Shown here: piece by piece, positions 18,201-27,817 of the stretch
Position numbering within the stretch: position 1 is the stretch's first letter
Layout: the number at the start of each line of letters is the position of its first letter
Source: Plumapathes pennacea
Lineage: Eukaryota > Cnidaria > Anthozoa > Antipatharia > Myriopathidae
Assembly (NCBI GenBank): GCA_964036295.1
Contig: OZ038462.1
Span: 29,077,759 to 29,141,758, forward strand
Direction: 5' to 3'
DNA length: 64,000 bases
Translations under genes and position numbers: made by a program
The notes under the pieces: model-generated
Databases searched by the model: none
Seen by the model: only the letters and a program-made list of their open reading frames with translations
What the model was told of the DNA's origin: nothing

Positions 18201-20490
18201 CCTAGCATCACCAGTAACCCTCGTGGGGAAGCTTGTGTACCGAGAAGTTTGTGAACAACACCTATCGTGGGACCAGGAAGTGCTCGAGAGCATGACAAAG
18301 CAGTGGACCAAATTCCAGAAGAGTCTATCAGACCGAGTTCAAGTCCCGCGCAGCTTAGCAGCCTTTCAAGAAACCATCGAAGCAATCGATTTGCACGTGT
18401 TTGGAGACACCAGCGGAGTGGGAACAGCAGCTGCCGTGTATGCAGTGGTCCACCAAGCCACCGGCATCAACCAAGGATTGCTGGCAGCAAAAGCCAGGTT
18501 GGCAAAGAAGGGGCTGACTATTCCAAGATTGGAACTCGTCTCTGCACACATGGCGGCAACCTTGGTTGAAAACGTGAAGAACGCTCTTCAAGGTCAACCA
18601 GTGAGATCAGTTCATGGATGGCTAGACAGCACCGTAGCCCTTCATTGGATTAAAGGAGGAAGGACTACCTACAAACAGTTCGTGGCAAACAGAGTGAGCA
18701 AGATCAGGGACAAAGACTACATCAAATGGAGACATGTGGGCACCGACCAGAATCCCGCTGATGTTGGCAGCAGAGGCTGCGGAGCAGACAAGTTACCCGA
18801 GTTATGGCTGAAAGGACCCAGGTGGCTGACAAATCCTGACCACTGGCCAGTTGAGGTGGTTACAGAACCAAGCAAGGAAACAGAGGCAGAAACCAAACTG
18901 CAGAAAGAAGTATTCGCGGCTGCTGTGGAGACCAAGAATGAGCTTGATGAGATTTTGGGGAAGCACAGCTTCTGGATGACGGTCAGAGTTACAGCATGGA
19001 TCAGAAGGTTCCTCGACAACTGCAAGTTGAACAAATCAACGCGAGTCGGCGGTCCGTTGTCGACAGTTGAAACAAACAAGCAAATTCAATGGTGGGTCAA
19101 GAGAGCCCAAGGAAGCTACGATGGGACAGAGAAGTTCAAGCAAGACCAGTTGAGGCTCAACCTACAGAAGGACAGTAAGGGACTGTACGAGTGCCGCGGC
19201 CGAATACAAGGAAGCTACCCAACTTATCTACCGCCTAGTGCACTGTTATCTGAGAAGTTGGTTCAAGACGCGCACACACTGACGATGCATGGGGGAGTTG
19301 GTCTAACTATGGCTCTCATCAGACGTGACTATTGGATACCTCGGCTGCGACAGTTGACCAAGAAAGCAATTAGAGGCTGTTATGGATGTAAGAAGTTCCA
19401 AGCAACAGCGTTCCGTTGCTCGCCACCTGGAAACTTGCCAGTTGACCGCACCGTTGGTTCAGTCCCCTTCCAGGTACTGGGTGTTGACTACGCCGGTCCA
19501 ATAACCTACAAGATCAGTAAGAAGAAAGATGGCAAGGCCTACATCTTGTTGTTTGCCTGCAGCCTCACCCGAGCCATCCACCTCGAGTTACTGAATGATC
19601 AAACCACTGGGGGATTTATCAGAAGCCTGAAGCGCTTCATAGCGAGGAGGGGCAGACCTCAAAAGGTGTACTCGGACAACGGAAGAAGTTTTGTCGCTGC
19701 CGCAAAATGGTTGAAAGCTATCCTGAAAGACGAGAAACTGCAAGACTACCTGGCTCACCAGAACATCGCATGGCAGTTTAACCTGAGCAGAGCGCCCTGG
19801 TGGGGTGGGCAGTTCGAACGAATGGTGGGGCTTGTGAAGCGAGCCATGTTCAAGTCTGTTGGACGAGCGAATTTAACGTGGAACGAGCTGGAAGAAGTCA
19901 TCCTGGATGTTGAAATCACAATCAACAACCGTCCTTTGACCTACGTAGAAGATGACATCCAGCTACCCGTGCTAACACCATACGCCATGGTGTTTGGCCA
20001 GCCAAACCTCTTACCAGAAGAAGATGCCGACTCCATCGAAAACCCGGACCTGAGGAAACGAGCCAAATATCTTCGGCGTTGCAAAGATGTGCTGTGGTCC
20101 AGATGGACAGGAGAGTACGTGAAGAGTTTGAGAGAGAGGCATAACCTAAATCACCACAAGGAAGAGCTGCAAATCAAGCCTGGTGACGTAGTTCTGATCC
20201 AGAGCGATGAAAGAAATAGAGGGAAGTGGAATATCGGAGTGGTGGTAAAGTTGATCAAAGGGAGAGATGGCATTGTCAGGGCAGCAAGACTGAGGGCAGG
20301 GAAAAGCTTTTTGGAGCGAGCAATCCAGCAGCTATGCCCCATGGAGTTGTCTTGTGACCGTTTGCAGGAACCACAACTGGAAGTCCCAGCACTGAATCCC
20401 AGGGCCAGAGAGTTCGCACCCAGGAGAGCGGCTGCTGCTGCTATGCAACGTATTAAGAACATCACTGATCAAGAGACACAATCAAGTTGA
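15268..20490 (+). CDS. BEL/Pao Gag-Pol polyprotein (1740 aa), intact
   Basis: Single open frame from ATG 15268 to TGA 20490. Order of parts: charged coiled-coil N-terminus (about 1-155); DUF1759-type Gag region beginning LPKLIITKFQGTHLDW (about 159-310); two CX2CX4HX4C zinc knuckles (about 365 and 397); aspartic protease LLDTGAGSAY (Asp about 463); reverse transcriptase with YVDD (869); Pao-type A17 region and RNase H (DLHVFGDTSG, about 1040); integrase with an HH-CC zinc part (DAHTLTMHGG, CYGC, about 1335-1375) and catalytic GVDYAGP, YSDNGRSF (Asp about 1470) and Glu about 1517; C-terminal DUF5641-like end. Gag and Pol are in one frame, as usual for Pao. No disabling change is visible. No envelope-like frame follows. 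Confidence 0.95.
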   Translation: MAELDQALKKINAKWKMLKFTQEDIPRIREKNDLKALERLQKVLEEQIDGVHEQIVQVQTMRFEKGDEPEEIRKWTREIEEKAAEFDEAVEEVRTVTANLRDKALQETRDQDEKKEEEKRRQRFEDEMRLQEAKLAVQQEFEKKREEARSKSLKESGAKLPKLIITKFQGTHLDWQRFWSQFETEIDKADITQVAKFSYLKELLASKVRASVDGLPYNSEGYERAKNILKEKYGKASEVANAHMQCVIALPTIQGSQPVRIHDFHEKLSTNIQTLETMGRAKEINGYVRATLDKLPGIRADLVRLDDDWQEWGFSQMLEALRKWCDRNPLPSPSDQSSNDRIPPKQPKRERVFHSRQEEWTPKPCVYCESADHKSVHCDKIVSVTGRRKHLSEKRLCFNCTGTKHRAADCRMKTSCQKYRSIHHTSICDKQSQNFMLATGEGDVIYPVVVVNVNGITCRALLDTGAGSAYASAALIKRLGRQPARTQYKRIEMMMCSTTQKIEQYDVEISSICGKFEMATTVSKVDKGVLLSVPNPEYADKISKYRHLQGVVMNDKDTKSELPIHLILGASEYSRIKTDTKPQIGEPGEPIAELTTLGWTMMSAGKEASLGGAYLTRTSAADYEQLSSLDVLGLQDRPGGDQQSVYDDFKEQLRRSEEGWYETGLLWKQGHDPLPTNKHGSLRRLESLIKKLQREPNLLAQYDEVIQDQLAKGMVEKVTCDPVGREFYIPHKAVIRESAESTKLRIVFDASARSNEKSPSLNDCLETGPPLQNLLWNVLVRNRLKPVALAGDLKQAFLQVRIRQEDRDALRFHWIKDRDTANVEVLRFTRALFGLVQSPFLLGGTLHHHLESLKGRYPSEIEEIEKSLYVDDVITGGETTDEVHKLKGTAVEIFGEAQFELHKWHSNEPELEASGEPEDGKQSYAKEQFGVKPGETKMLGLPWNKTEDTVAVMFPEAPPEVTKREILRFLASVYDPLGLASPVTLVGKLVYREVCEQHLSWDQEVLESMTKQWTKFQKSLSDRVQVPRSLAAFQETIEAIDLHVFGDTSGVGTAAAVYAVVHQATGINQGLLAAKARLAKKGLTIPRLELVSAHMAATLVENVKNALQGQPVRSVHGWLDSTVALHWIKGGRTTYKQFVANRVSKIRDKDYIKWRHVGTDQNPADVGSRGCGADKLPELWLKGPRWLTNPDHWPVEVVTEPSKETEAETKLQKEVFAAAVETKNELDEILGKHSFWMTVRVTAWIRRFLDNCKLNKSTRVGGPLSTVETNKQIQWWVKRAQGSYDGTEKFKQDQLRLNLQKDSKGLYECRGRIQGSYPTYLPPSALLSEKLVQDAHTLTMHGGVGLTMALIRRDYWIPRLRQLTKKAIRGCYGCKKFQATAFRCSPPGNLPVDRTVGSVPFQVLGVDYAGPITYKISKKKDGKAYILLFACSLTRAIHLELLNDQTTGGFIRSLKRFIARRGRPQKVYSDNGRSFVAAAKWLKAILKDEKLQDYLAHQNIAWQFNLSRAPWWGGQFERMVGLVKRAMFKSVGRANLTWNELEEVILDVEITINNRPLTYVEDDIQLPVLTPYAMVFGQPNLLPEEDADSIENPDLRKRAKYLRRCKDVLWSRWTGEYVKSLRERHNLNHHKEELQIKPGDVVLIQSDERNRGKWNIGVVVKLIKGRDGIVRAARLRAGKSFLERAIQQLCPMELSCDRLQEPQLEVPALNPRAREFAPRRAAAAAMQRIKNITDQETQSS

Positions 20491-20536
20491 ACAGTTGTGA
20501 TGTATTTGATACCCAGGGAATCAAATAGGGGGAGTG

Positions 20537-20781
20537 TGTGGCGACCGGAAGTTGGCTTATTACGTTACAGTTGTTTTTGTATCGCTTGTTGTAGGCATCA
20601 CGTGCTGCGCGCGTGATCAATGAACCTTGAACACTTAATTGGGGGCGTAATCAAGAAACGAGAGAGCAAGAGCGGGTTTTGAGATCGAGAGTGAACGAAA
20701 TCAGTTTGAGAGAGTTGTGAGTGATTAAAACTAGTTAACCAACCGCGAGTTTCCTTTGTTGGCGTGAACCAATTCCCGACA
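20537..20781 (+). repeat. 3' LTR of BEL/Pao element
   Basis: 245 bp, apparently identical to 14943-15187; preceded by the purine tract AGGGGGAG. Confidence 0.92.
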
Positions 20782-21934
20782 TACAAGCTGACTGTTGAAC
20801 GTTTGATATGAACTATTTTGCCTTAATCAAACATTGCCATACACCGCCCTAAAATAGATAATAGCTTGCATGCAGGGGCCAGTTCAATAAAGCATTTACA
20901 CTAGTGTATTTTACAAGTCGGACCAAGTTCTCCACACGTTAAAACACACTTTAATTCAATACAATGGCCAAATACTGGTGTGGTTGTGCAATGGAGACCT
21001 GCATCTGTAATATTATACAGACCTTGCTACATTAGAGTCCGTTTAGTGGTGTTAGAATAATGGTCCAACTTGTAAAATGCATGTGTAAATTGTTTATTAA
21101 ATTTGCCCCATTCCCAGGCTTTAGCGTCTTCAGTAGAAGACAAATAAAGGAAATGTTTAACACAATCAAGCTATACTAAAATGCCATGGCAACTATACAA
21201 CTCCTTCCTTACCGGCCTTTACCGTAGGGTAAGCCAACGTCTTGTGGACCAACATGAGAGAGGCTGTCAGAAAGTTAACCGCATTTTTTAAACTCATAGT
21301 GGTTGATGTATCAGAAGAATGAAACAACAAGCGCAAAAACAGCTCAAGTTGTTTTTCGTTTTGCTTCTTGCTAGCTGCAGCAGTTTCAGCTCAGGAAGTT
21401 ACCTCCCATTCAGTTTTAATAATTGTTGCATAGTCATTGAAGTTATACTTTTCCACGCTACAACCTAGACTTTTTAATTATTTGTAAAAAACTTTTATAT
21501 GCAGCAGTGCACAATGCACGAGTTTTCCTACCAACAACGTGTACTATCATACAACTGAGTGTCTTCATCGATAGCATCGATAGTAGCAGCTAAAACTAAA
21601 TAAGCCACAACCCGAAGATTTAAACATATCGCTTAAGAAACTTCCCCATAGTGTAAGGGGGTCCCACTAGTATCTGATTATTCTTGATGTGCAGTTGCAA
21701 TTTGGAATACTATAATGCACTAGAACGGGTCTATGTATGCCGTATCAAAGCAACATATTTTAACAGCTTTTTAACAACAGTATAGTGCTTGCTGAAACAT
21801 TGCTGTCAGCACCAGTAGCACTAGTCTCACACTGAAAGCATGGTTTTGCGTTTCAAACAGTTTCAACATTGTTCATATGGAGCGGGAAATTGATCTTAAC
21901 CTTGGGAGTAAAAGGATTTAAAACTAGACGCAAG
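20782..21934. other. Spacer between retroelement and tail B gene
   Basis: Homologous to about 45965-47700. No intact gene. A short conserved segment at 21208-21250 ending in a GTAAGG donor on the minus strand (also 46085-46130) may be a leftover stalk exon, but its entry phase does not fit. Confidence 0.35.
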
Positions 21935-24900
21935 TCACACATTAGGCATGTTTTCATAATCATCGTCTCCACTTTTCCTTGTGTGTTCAACGTTCTCATA
22001 AGGAGAAAGTAGACGATCATCTTCATTGGCTGCTCCTGCCGCTTTAATGTTCTCACGGCTGGCTTCAGACAATGACGCGTACGTCATAACAGACGGCTCC
22101 CATCGGTTCTCACCCAGTGCCTGATACAAAGCTGGAGCAGCCCTGTCGATAGGTTCCTGGTGATCTCTGTTCGTGCCATCGTTCTCGTCAGGTTCTCTCG
22201 TGACCTTCATTTGCATTGCGTCATCGTCGCGTTCTTCGGTCATCTTGCTCTTTCTCCTCAGTCGTAATACCAGGAATACAATTACAGCCAGTAGAATTAA
22301 CGTCACACATGTGAAAGGGATGACCACAATGATGACGTCACTGCAGAGCCTAGTGCTATTCACTGGAGTTTCTGAGGAGGCTGAAACAGACAAGCAAAAC
22401 ATCAATTTACTTAATACACTCACTGTACATCGCTGTTGATCAGCATCTCAGCATTTGTGAAATGTTAATCGTTTGTTGATTTGGTAAAGCGTTACACATT
22501 AATTTGCCGCTTATAGTCGTTTACTGGAGGTCAGAAACGATTTTCCGACACTGCGTCTTCCATTTTATTGCACTGGTTATATTTGTAGTTCCGTGGTCCT
22601 CCTCGTTAAACCAATGTTGTCTCAGTACTCACCATCCTCCTGATGTCCTCCTTGTGTAGTGCTTCGTGTAGAAGTCTTACATGACGTAAATCGTCAAATA
22701 AACAAAAGGGACGCATTACGTAATGTATGATAATGATGATGGTGCTCATGTCACACATGCTCTTCTTAAATTGCATTTTCACCTTTTTCTGTAGTTGGGT
22801 GGGTTGGTTTGGCTTTCGTATTTGATTTTCCACTAGATGACGTCACAGTTTGCTGGACAATCGTTGTTAGAAGATCGGAATGGGTCCAACAATTCCCTGG
22901 ACAACTTGCTGAATTAACTGATAAAACACATATTGAAGAAATGTGACGAGCCAAAGAATAGAAAATAACATTAGAAAATAATGGAAAACATAAAACGTTT
23001 CTTTTAAATTCCCAAAATTTTGCATCGAATTGTGCGTGAAGAATACCGTGTGGCATGAAATTTTCGCGGGAGTTTATTTTTGCGAATTTCGGGGGTTTTC
23101 CCACGATTCGCGAAAATTAAATCCCGCAAAAATATACTCCCGCAAAAAAAAAAACTCCGCGAAAATTTACTCTATATGTTTATGAAATTCGTCCAGCGCT
23201 GTATGTTACATGTTTTACAGGCCAACCACCTACCATATACTGTAGCTTTCAGTTGTAGTTGGACGTTTTGTAAATTAGAGATTAATAGACAAGATGTTAA
23301 GAAAAAGTGAAACCCCTTGTTGCTATGTACTAGTACCGAACGCGTGAAATACCGGACAGAAATTACCTGAGATCCGCGAAAATTTGTTCCCAACAGTTAA
23401 GTTTTAAATCCAAATTCGCGAAAGTTTCTTCCCGCGAAACGCAAAAATTCGGCAATCCGCGAAATTAAACTCCCGCGAAAATTTCATGCTACACGGTGGA
23501 TAAAAGTTACCCGTGAAGGACTGGTTGGTACCACTACATGACAGGCTTCCAACAATACAAGTCCACTTTCCCAGTCCACTCTCTTATCTCTAGACAAGTA
23601 AGACAGCCCAGTCGACTGCGATACGTTACAATGTCTTCCTCAGTAAGTCCCACAGTCATTTGGTCGTTTCCATAGACACCACCTCTTTTCCACTTATTCT
23701 AAATGAGTGGCACATGCAACTGGATCGGCCAAATAAACAATAAACTACTAAATATTTGATGGGTCATAATAAACGTTAACACGACTCATACCCTTCTTTT
23801 CTTGCTTTGTTAATCTTATTGCATTACTCACCCGCTGTTACATTTTTAAAGATTTCAAACCTTATTAAATTCATGTAAGAAATAAAGATCTTATAAGAAT
23901 CTTATAAGATCTTATAAGATCTTACAAGATCTTATAAGATCTTAATAAGATTTCTACCTGGGTACAAAGAAACACTACAGCTTTTCATTTTCTAGAGTCA
24001 CGGCTCCGGCAAGGCAAAGTTACGGACGTCATGAATGTTTGATACAAATTAATCACAGACCGGCACGATGTCGAGGACGATGTCCTAGACTTTCTGAATG
24101 CGTAGGGGTTGTCGTAAATTATTAGTCCTCTTCAGGGAATTGACGCATATAACCTAGTCGTCTAAAGCTACCACCGCAGGTCCGGTAACACATCTGACTG
24201 CTCCATCCCCAAGGTAATGACATTTTCAAAGTTTGCTACTCATAAATATAGTAGGTAGCTATTAGAACGATTCTTAAAAATTTATAGATAATAGTAGTGT
24301 GTAAATTTTATGCACTAAGCTTTAATTTTTAAAGAGTATACTTTCAAAATTAGTCTAAATTTGTGTTCAACTAGTTAATTCACTTAATAATACGATTGTA
24401 AACTTCTCGTAATTCAGTTCATACTGCCATGAGATTCAATAAGCCCATTCTTATTATTATTGACATGAATAGTTTATAGTTTTAACGTCAACCTACAAAT
24501 TATGAATAGACGAAAGTACCATCAAGAAAGCTGGTGAAGTCTTATTGGATATTTCGGTTTTGCAAACACGCAATGAAAGTGCGCATGCATGCAGTACCTT
24601 TCTCCGTTGGACTGAGGGGGGTGGTGTGGATCTCTGATGGTTTCCTGGATGACGTCATCTCAACGGTGATTGGAGGGGTAGTTGGGTGAATCCAGCAGTT
24701 TAAACAGTTGTCTGACAGAAGACAGATGAGTAAAGGGATGAAGTAATTATATCAGCATTGAGCCTCATATAACTTACTGGACATATCAAAAGGTAATAGA
24801 GGAAGCAAGTAACTTATTGAAAACTTCACAAATACTTTCAAAGTAGAAATTGCACACAAAAAGTCTGCATAACAATGTCAAACAGTTTATGCTTGGATTT

Positions 24901-27027
24901 ACCTGGACTATTTGTTTACTTAATTCGTTTTCTGTCTACTTGGTTCTATCCTCACCTTTCCTCATCTCTTCACAGATGTATGCCTTGTAAATGTTGCCCT
25001 TAACACTGTTGAGCAGCCCAGGGGTTCCTTTTGGATAATTCCTTGCTATTAAGGTAAAATTAGTATCGTCCGGTTTCCCTTGTTGCCACCGCTGTATGGT
25101 CAGCGGCTTCCCACTCACCCAGGTCCAGTTTGCATTAGTTTGATCTCTATACAGACCGATGTACCACTCGTTTTCGTTTTTTGAATGCGTTGACCTGTTC
25201 TGGATATCATTCTTGACAAACTCCCACTCTTCTTCTGTTTCCATGGAGACCAGATCCCCTCCAGTTTCCTGACATTTTTCTCTGCTTCCTTGCCAAGGAA
25301 ACCCTGCCTTGGTATACGTGTAACACGAGCAAGTTGTGAGGGCTCCTACAAACACGAAAATAATAATTAAAGAAAGAGTCAAACTATACATATTCTCCCA
25401 ACCTTTTAAGAAGAAAATGTATGAGTGATTTAGTGGGAATTGATATTTTAATCAGCTTTCGTTATGGCAAGCTATCAAGTTCTCCTTACTGTGTTATAAG
25501 TCTCTGGTGAGAAACTGAAGGAGAAAATTGAAGTTAATCGCTTTTGGGAGTGACAGCGTTGAAACACCTGCTAAGCAGACGTGTTTGGTATCAGGCTAAA
25601 GGTTGAAATTATTGTATTGATTACGTTCAATGATGTCTTCTTATGCCGGTTGTGAGTGGAAATGTGCATGGACTACAGTGCACATCAAGGTGATTATTGA
25701 TTGTTGGGAACAATCCGATTGTTTCCTTGTAAACTGGGAGGCGAAAATGCCGGATGGCGAAACAGTTGGAGAAAAACTTGGGACGGCATTATACTATACC
25801 CCACAAGGCTGTCAATCCATTATATCTTGATCGGTCAGTATCACGTAAACAGTGGAGGTAAAGACTTCCTACTCTGGGGTGATAATAGTGAAAAACTTTA
25901 CAGCGATTCATTTTCACAACAATTACGAAGACGTATATAATTATTTCAGTCTTGTCAATCAATTCTACAAAGACAAATTTTCAGAATAGAGCGGATACAA
26001 CTCCGCTCAGAGGCAAATCGTAAGACGGGGGGTAACAAGTGGCGTAGGGGGAGGGGGGCGGAAGAAAAGTGGAAAGAAAAGGGAAGGAAAGAGTAAGTTC
26101 ATCTCCGCTTTGCAGAGGAAGACGGTTGCGAAGTTTTGCGTGATTGCTGATATTACACTTCGGTTTCTTTGTCAATAAAACGATAATGAAATAGGTCTAC
26201 AGGATGCGATTCCCGCTACTTCAGGGAAATGGCCTGACGTTCGACGGTCTAGACTGAATAGCATGATCAACAGCGATTAACAAAGCCAAGTAGAAGACAA
26301 ATTAAATAAATAATTTATCAGCCATAAATAGACCCAGTGAACCGTACAACCGATTAATCGTATGAACGAGGACATTCGCCAAAAACCGGAATAAAAAAAA
26401 AAAAACACGTTCGCTGTGTATCGAGACATTTGAACAACAAATTATGAGGATTGCATTTATAATTTATCCAGTTATCTATTAATACATGACTACACAAGCA
26501 AAGTTTACGTCACATTTAATATATTAGAAAGTGAACCTCCACGTAGTCACGTCACACTCGATCGGTGACCTGGGCAGAGAGTTTACATTAAGAAAATAAC
26601 GTCACATAAACGAAACCTTAAATTTAGTAGAGTCCCATATTCATGACCAAAAAACGTTTCCTATAAAAATGCTAAATATCTGGAGAGTATGACAAAGCTT
26701 GGTTCAGAACCCACGGCGCCGTGAGGCGAAGATTTTGTCGCACGCCGTACCTTTCGCGACTATCACTTTGCGTTTCAGTTGCATGTGGCGCTCGACTCAC
26801 ACTTTGAAAAGTAAAGTCGGGTGCTCAGCCTTAACCCAGCGAACACAGCAACACTAATTTCCGATCACTTAGAGCACTGAGTAGACGAGAATCAACTACA
26901 TCGCAGATAGTCTAGCCAGTGAACTTCCGTCTAATTAAAACGACTAATATTACTTACCGACTTCAACTGGAGTCGCAATTACGTAAATAAACAGTGCGAG
27001 GTAAAGCTCTGTACCGGAACCTCTCAT
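21935..27027 (-). CDS. C-type lectin-like receptor, A1 ectodomain with tail B (complete)
   Basis: Exons: signal 26958-27027 (MRGSGTELYLALFIYVIATP), CTLD 24956-25345, stalk a 24598-24711, stalk b 22783-22917, membrane plus tail 21935-22380. All junctions are phase 1. Total 1155 bp (384 residues), or 339 residues if stalk b is skipped. The CTLD has EKC, WYIGL, WTWV, KPDDTN and YICEE. Both stalks carry C-x(2,3)-CW followed by Ser/Thr/Pro. The last exon enters through TTTCAG and holds the helix VIIVVIPFTCVTLILLAVIV, then RLRRKSK and a 100-residue tail: LYQAL, 11 residues later TYASL, then SPYENV (ITIM-like) and DDYENM (PI3K/Grb2-like). The spacing YxxL-x11-YxxL fits the broad (6-12) but not the strict (6-8) ITAM rule. 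Two stalk exons in one gene may be a fusion of two ancestral units. A short unplaced segment with a donor at about 22627-22675 might be a further exon. Confidence 0.7.
23046..23496. mobile_element. MITE with CCGTGT(G/A)GCATGAAATTTTC ends
   Basis: About 450 bp whose two ends are inverted copies (CCGTGTGGCATGAAATTTTC and GAAAATTTCATGCTACACGG). Near the ends it carries many TTCGCGGGA/TCCCGCGAA motifs. Non-coding. It sits in the intron between the two stalk exons. The target duplication is not clear. Confidence 0.7.
23878..23953. repeat. Palindromic AAGATCTTATAAGATCTT cluster
   Basis: Repeats of the self-complementary AAGATCTTATAAGATC. The same array with one unit fewer is at 30115-30174, where a second inverted part (30033-30105) is kept. 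This looks like a worn palindromic MITE. The stretch 23954-24597 otherwise shows no gene and is duplicated at 30175-30815. Confidence 0.6.
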
Positions 27028-27117
27028 TGTTTTCCTTTCGTCCTGACAGATTGCCCCAAACAAATCATAATATTGAAGACGGTATGCAACTCATGCAAGA
27101 GATCAGTCGTCGGTAAG

Positions 27118-27125
27118 TGACGTCA
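27118..27125. promoter_or_regulatory. CRE-like TGACGTCA upstream of A1/tail B gene
   Basis: Octamer 91 bp before the ATG at 27027, in the A1 context AAGTGACGTCACGTCCGG. Confidence 0.5.
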
Positions 27126-27817
27126 CGTCCGGCCTCTTAGGCGCGGCAGCAGTCACCGGATAGCGGTATTCTGAGTATTTGTCATGCTTACTCGGTCCTT
27201 CATTTTGATTCTTAGTTTTATATTGATAACGGATAGCCCTTTCTGTTATCTGTTCTTTACTGCCTCTGCGCGTTTGACTAGTCCAATGGAATAAATTTAA
27301 ACTGGTATTCAGTTTAATCCTGGTCAAAATTACTTAAAAACTTCCATTTCCTTCCCTATATCTCCCACCGCTTCCCTTCCCAAATAATGTTGAAGCCGTT
27401 AAGTCCAAGAATTGAAAAACTGAAAATTAGAAGGACATTTTGCTGCAAGTAGTGAAATATCCTAAAATTTAGAAGAAGTCCCAAGGGGTTTTGACAAGGG
27501 CCCGGTTGTTCAAAAGAACGACTCTTGCATGTTTATCCAAATTAGGTTTAAAATTTGTCTTTATATTTCGCTCGGCGGTAAAACAAGTTTCTTGGTTGGT
27601 CTTTAATCAAAACCATGCGACTTTGTTAGCCTAGAAGAAAGAACTTCCTTGTTTATCTTAGATCACTTCCATAGTCGAGCTTTGGACAACCCGGGCCATG
27701 ATCATATCTTTGCACTGCTACAAGTCTATCGTGACCAATCCATATACAGCCGGTATACACACGAGAGTCAGGGAGAGGTTTTTCTTCATATCGTGGACAA
27801 TCTATACGTGCGTCTGT

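Larger units (their letters stand above)
14943..20781 (+). mobile_element. BEL/Pao-type LTR retrotransposon, full length
   Basis: 5.84-kb element with LTRs at 14943-15187 and 20537-20781, both 245 bp, beginning TGTGGCGACC and ending CCCGACA. I see no difference between them. A primer-binding site TGGCGACCCTGCCAGGAC lies at 15192-15209 and a purine tract AGGGGGAG just before the 3' LTR. Flanks read ATACA before and TACA (or ATACA if the LTR ends at CGAC) after, a 4-5-bp target duplication. The related stretch at 45955-45985 (GACATGTGCATATAAGCTGACTG) lacks the element. One uninterrupted polyprotein frame fills it. It lies opposite to the receptor genes. The clade call rests on the domain order in the polyprotein. 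Confidence 0.93.

Noticed and set aside
15141-20465. Minus-strand and off-frame ORFs inside the retroelement
   Set aside because: Shadows of the 1740-codon polyprotein.
21935-22380. Calling tail B a classical ITAM
   Set aside because: Spacing between YxxL units is 11, outside the strict 6-8 rule; only described as ITAM-like.
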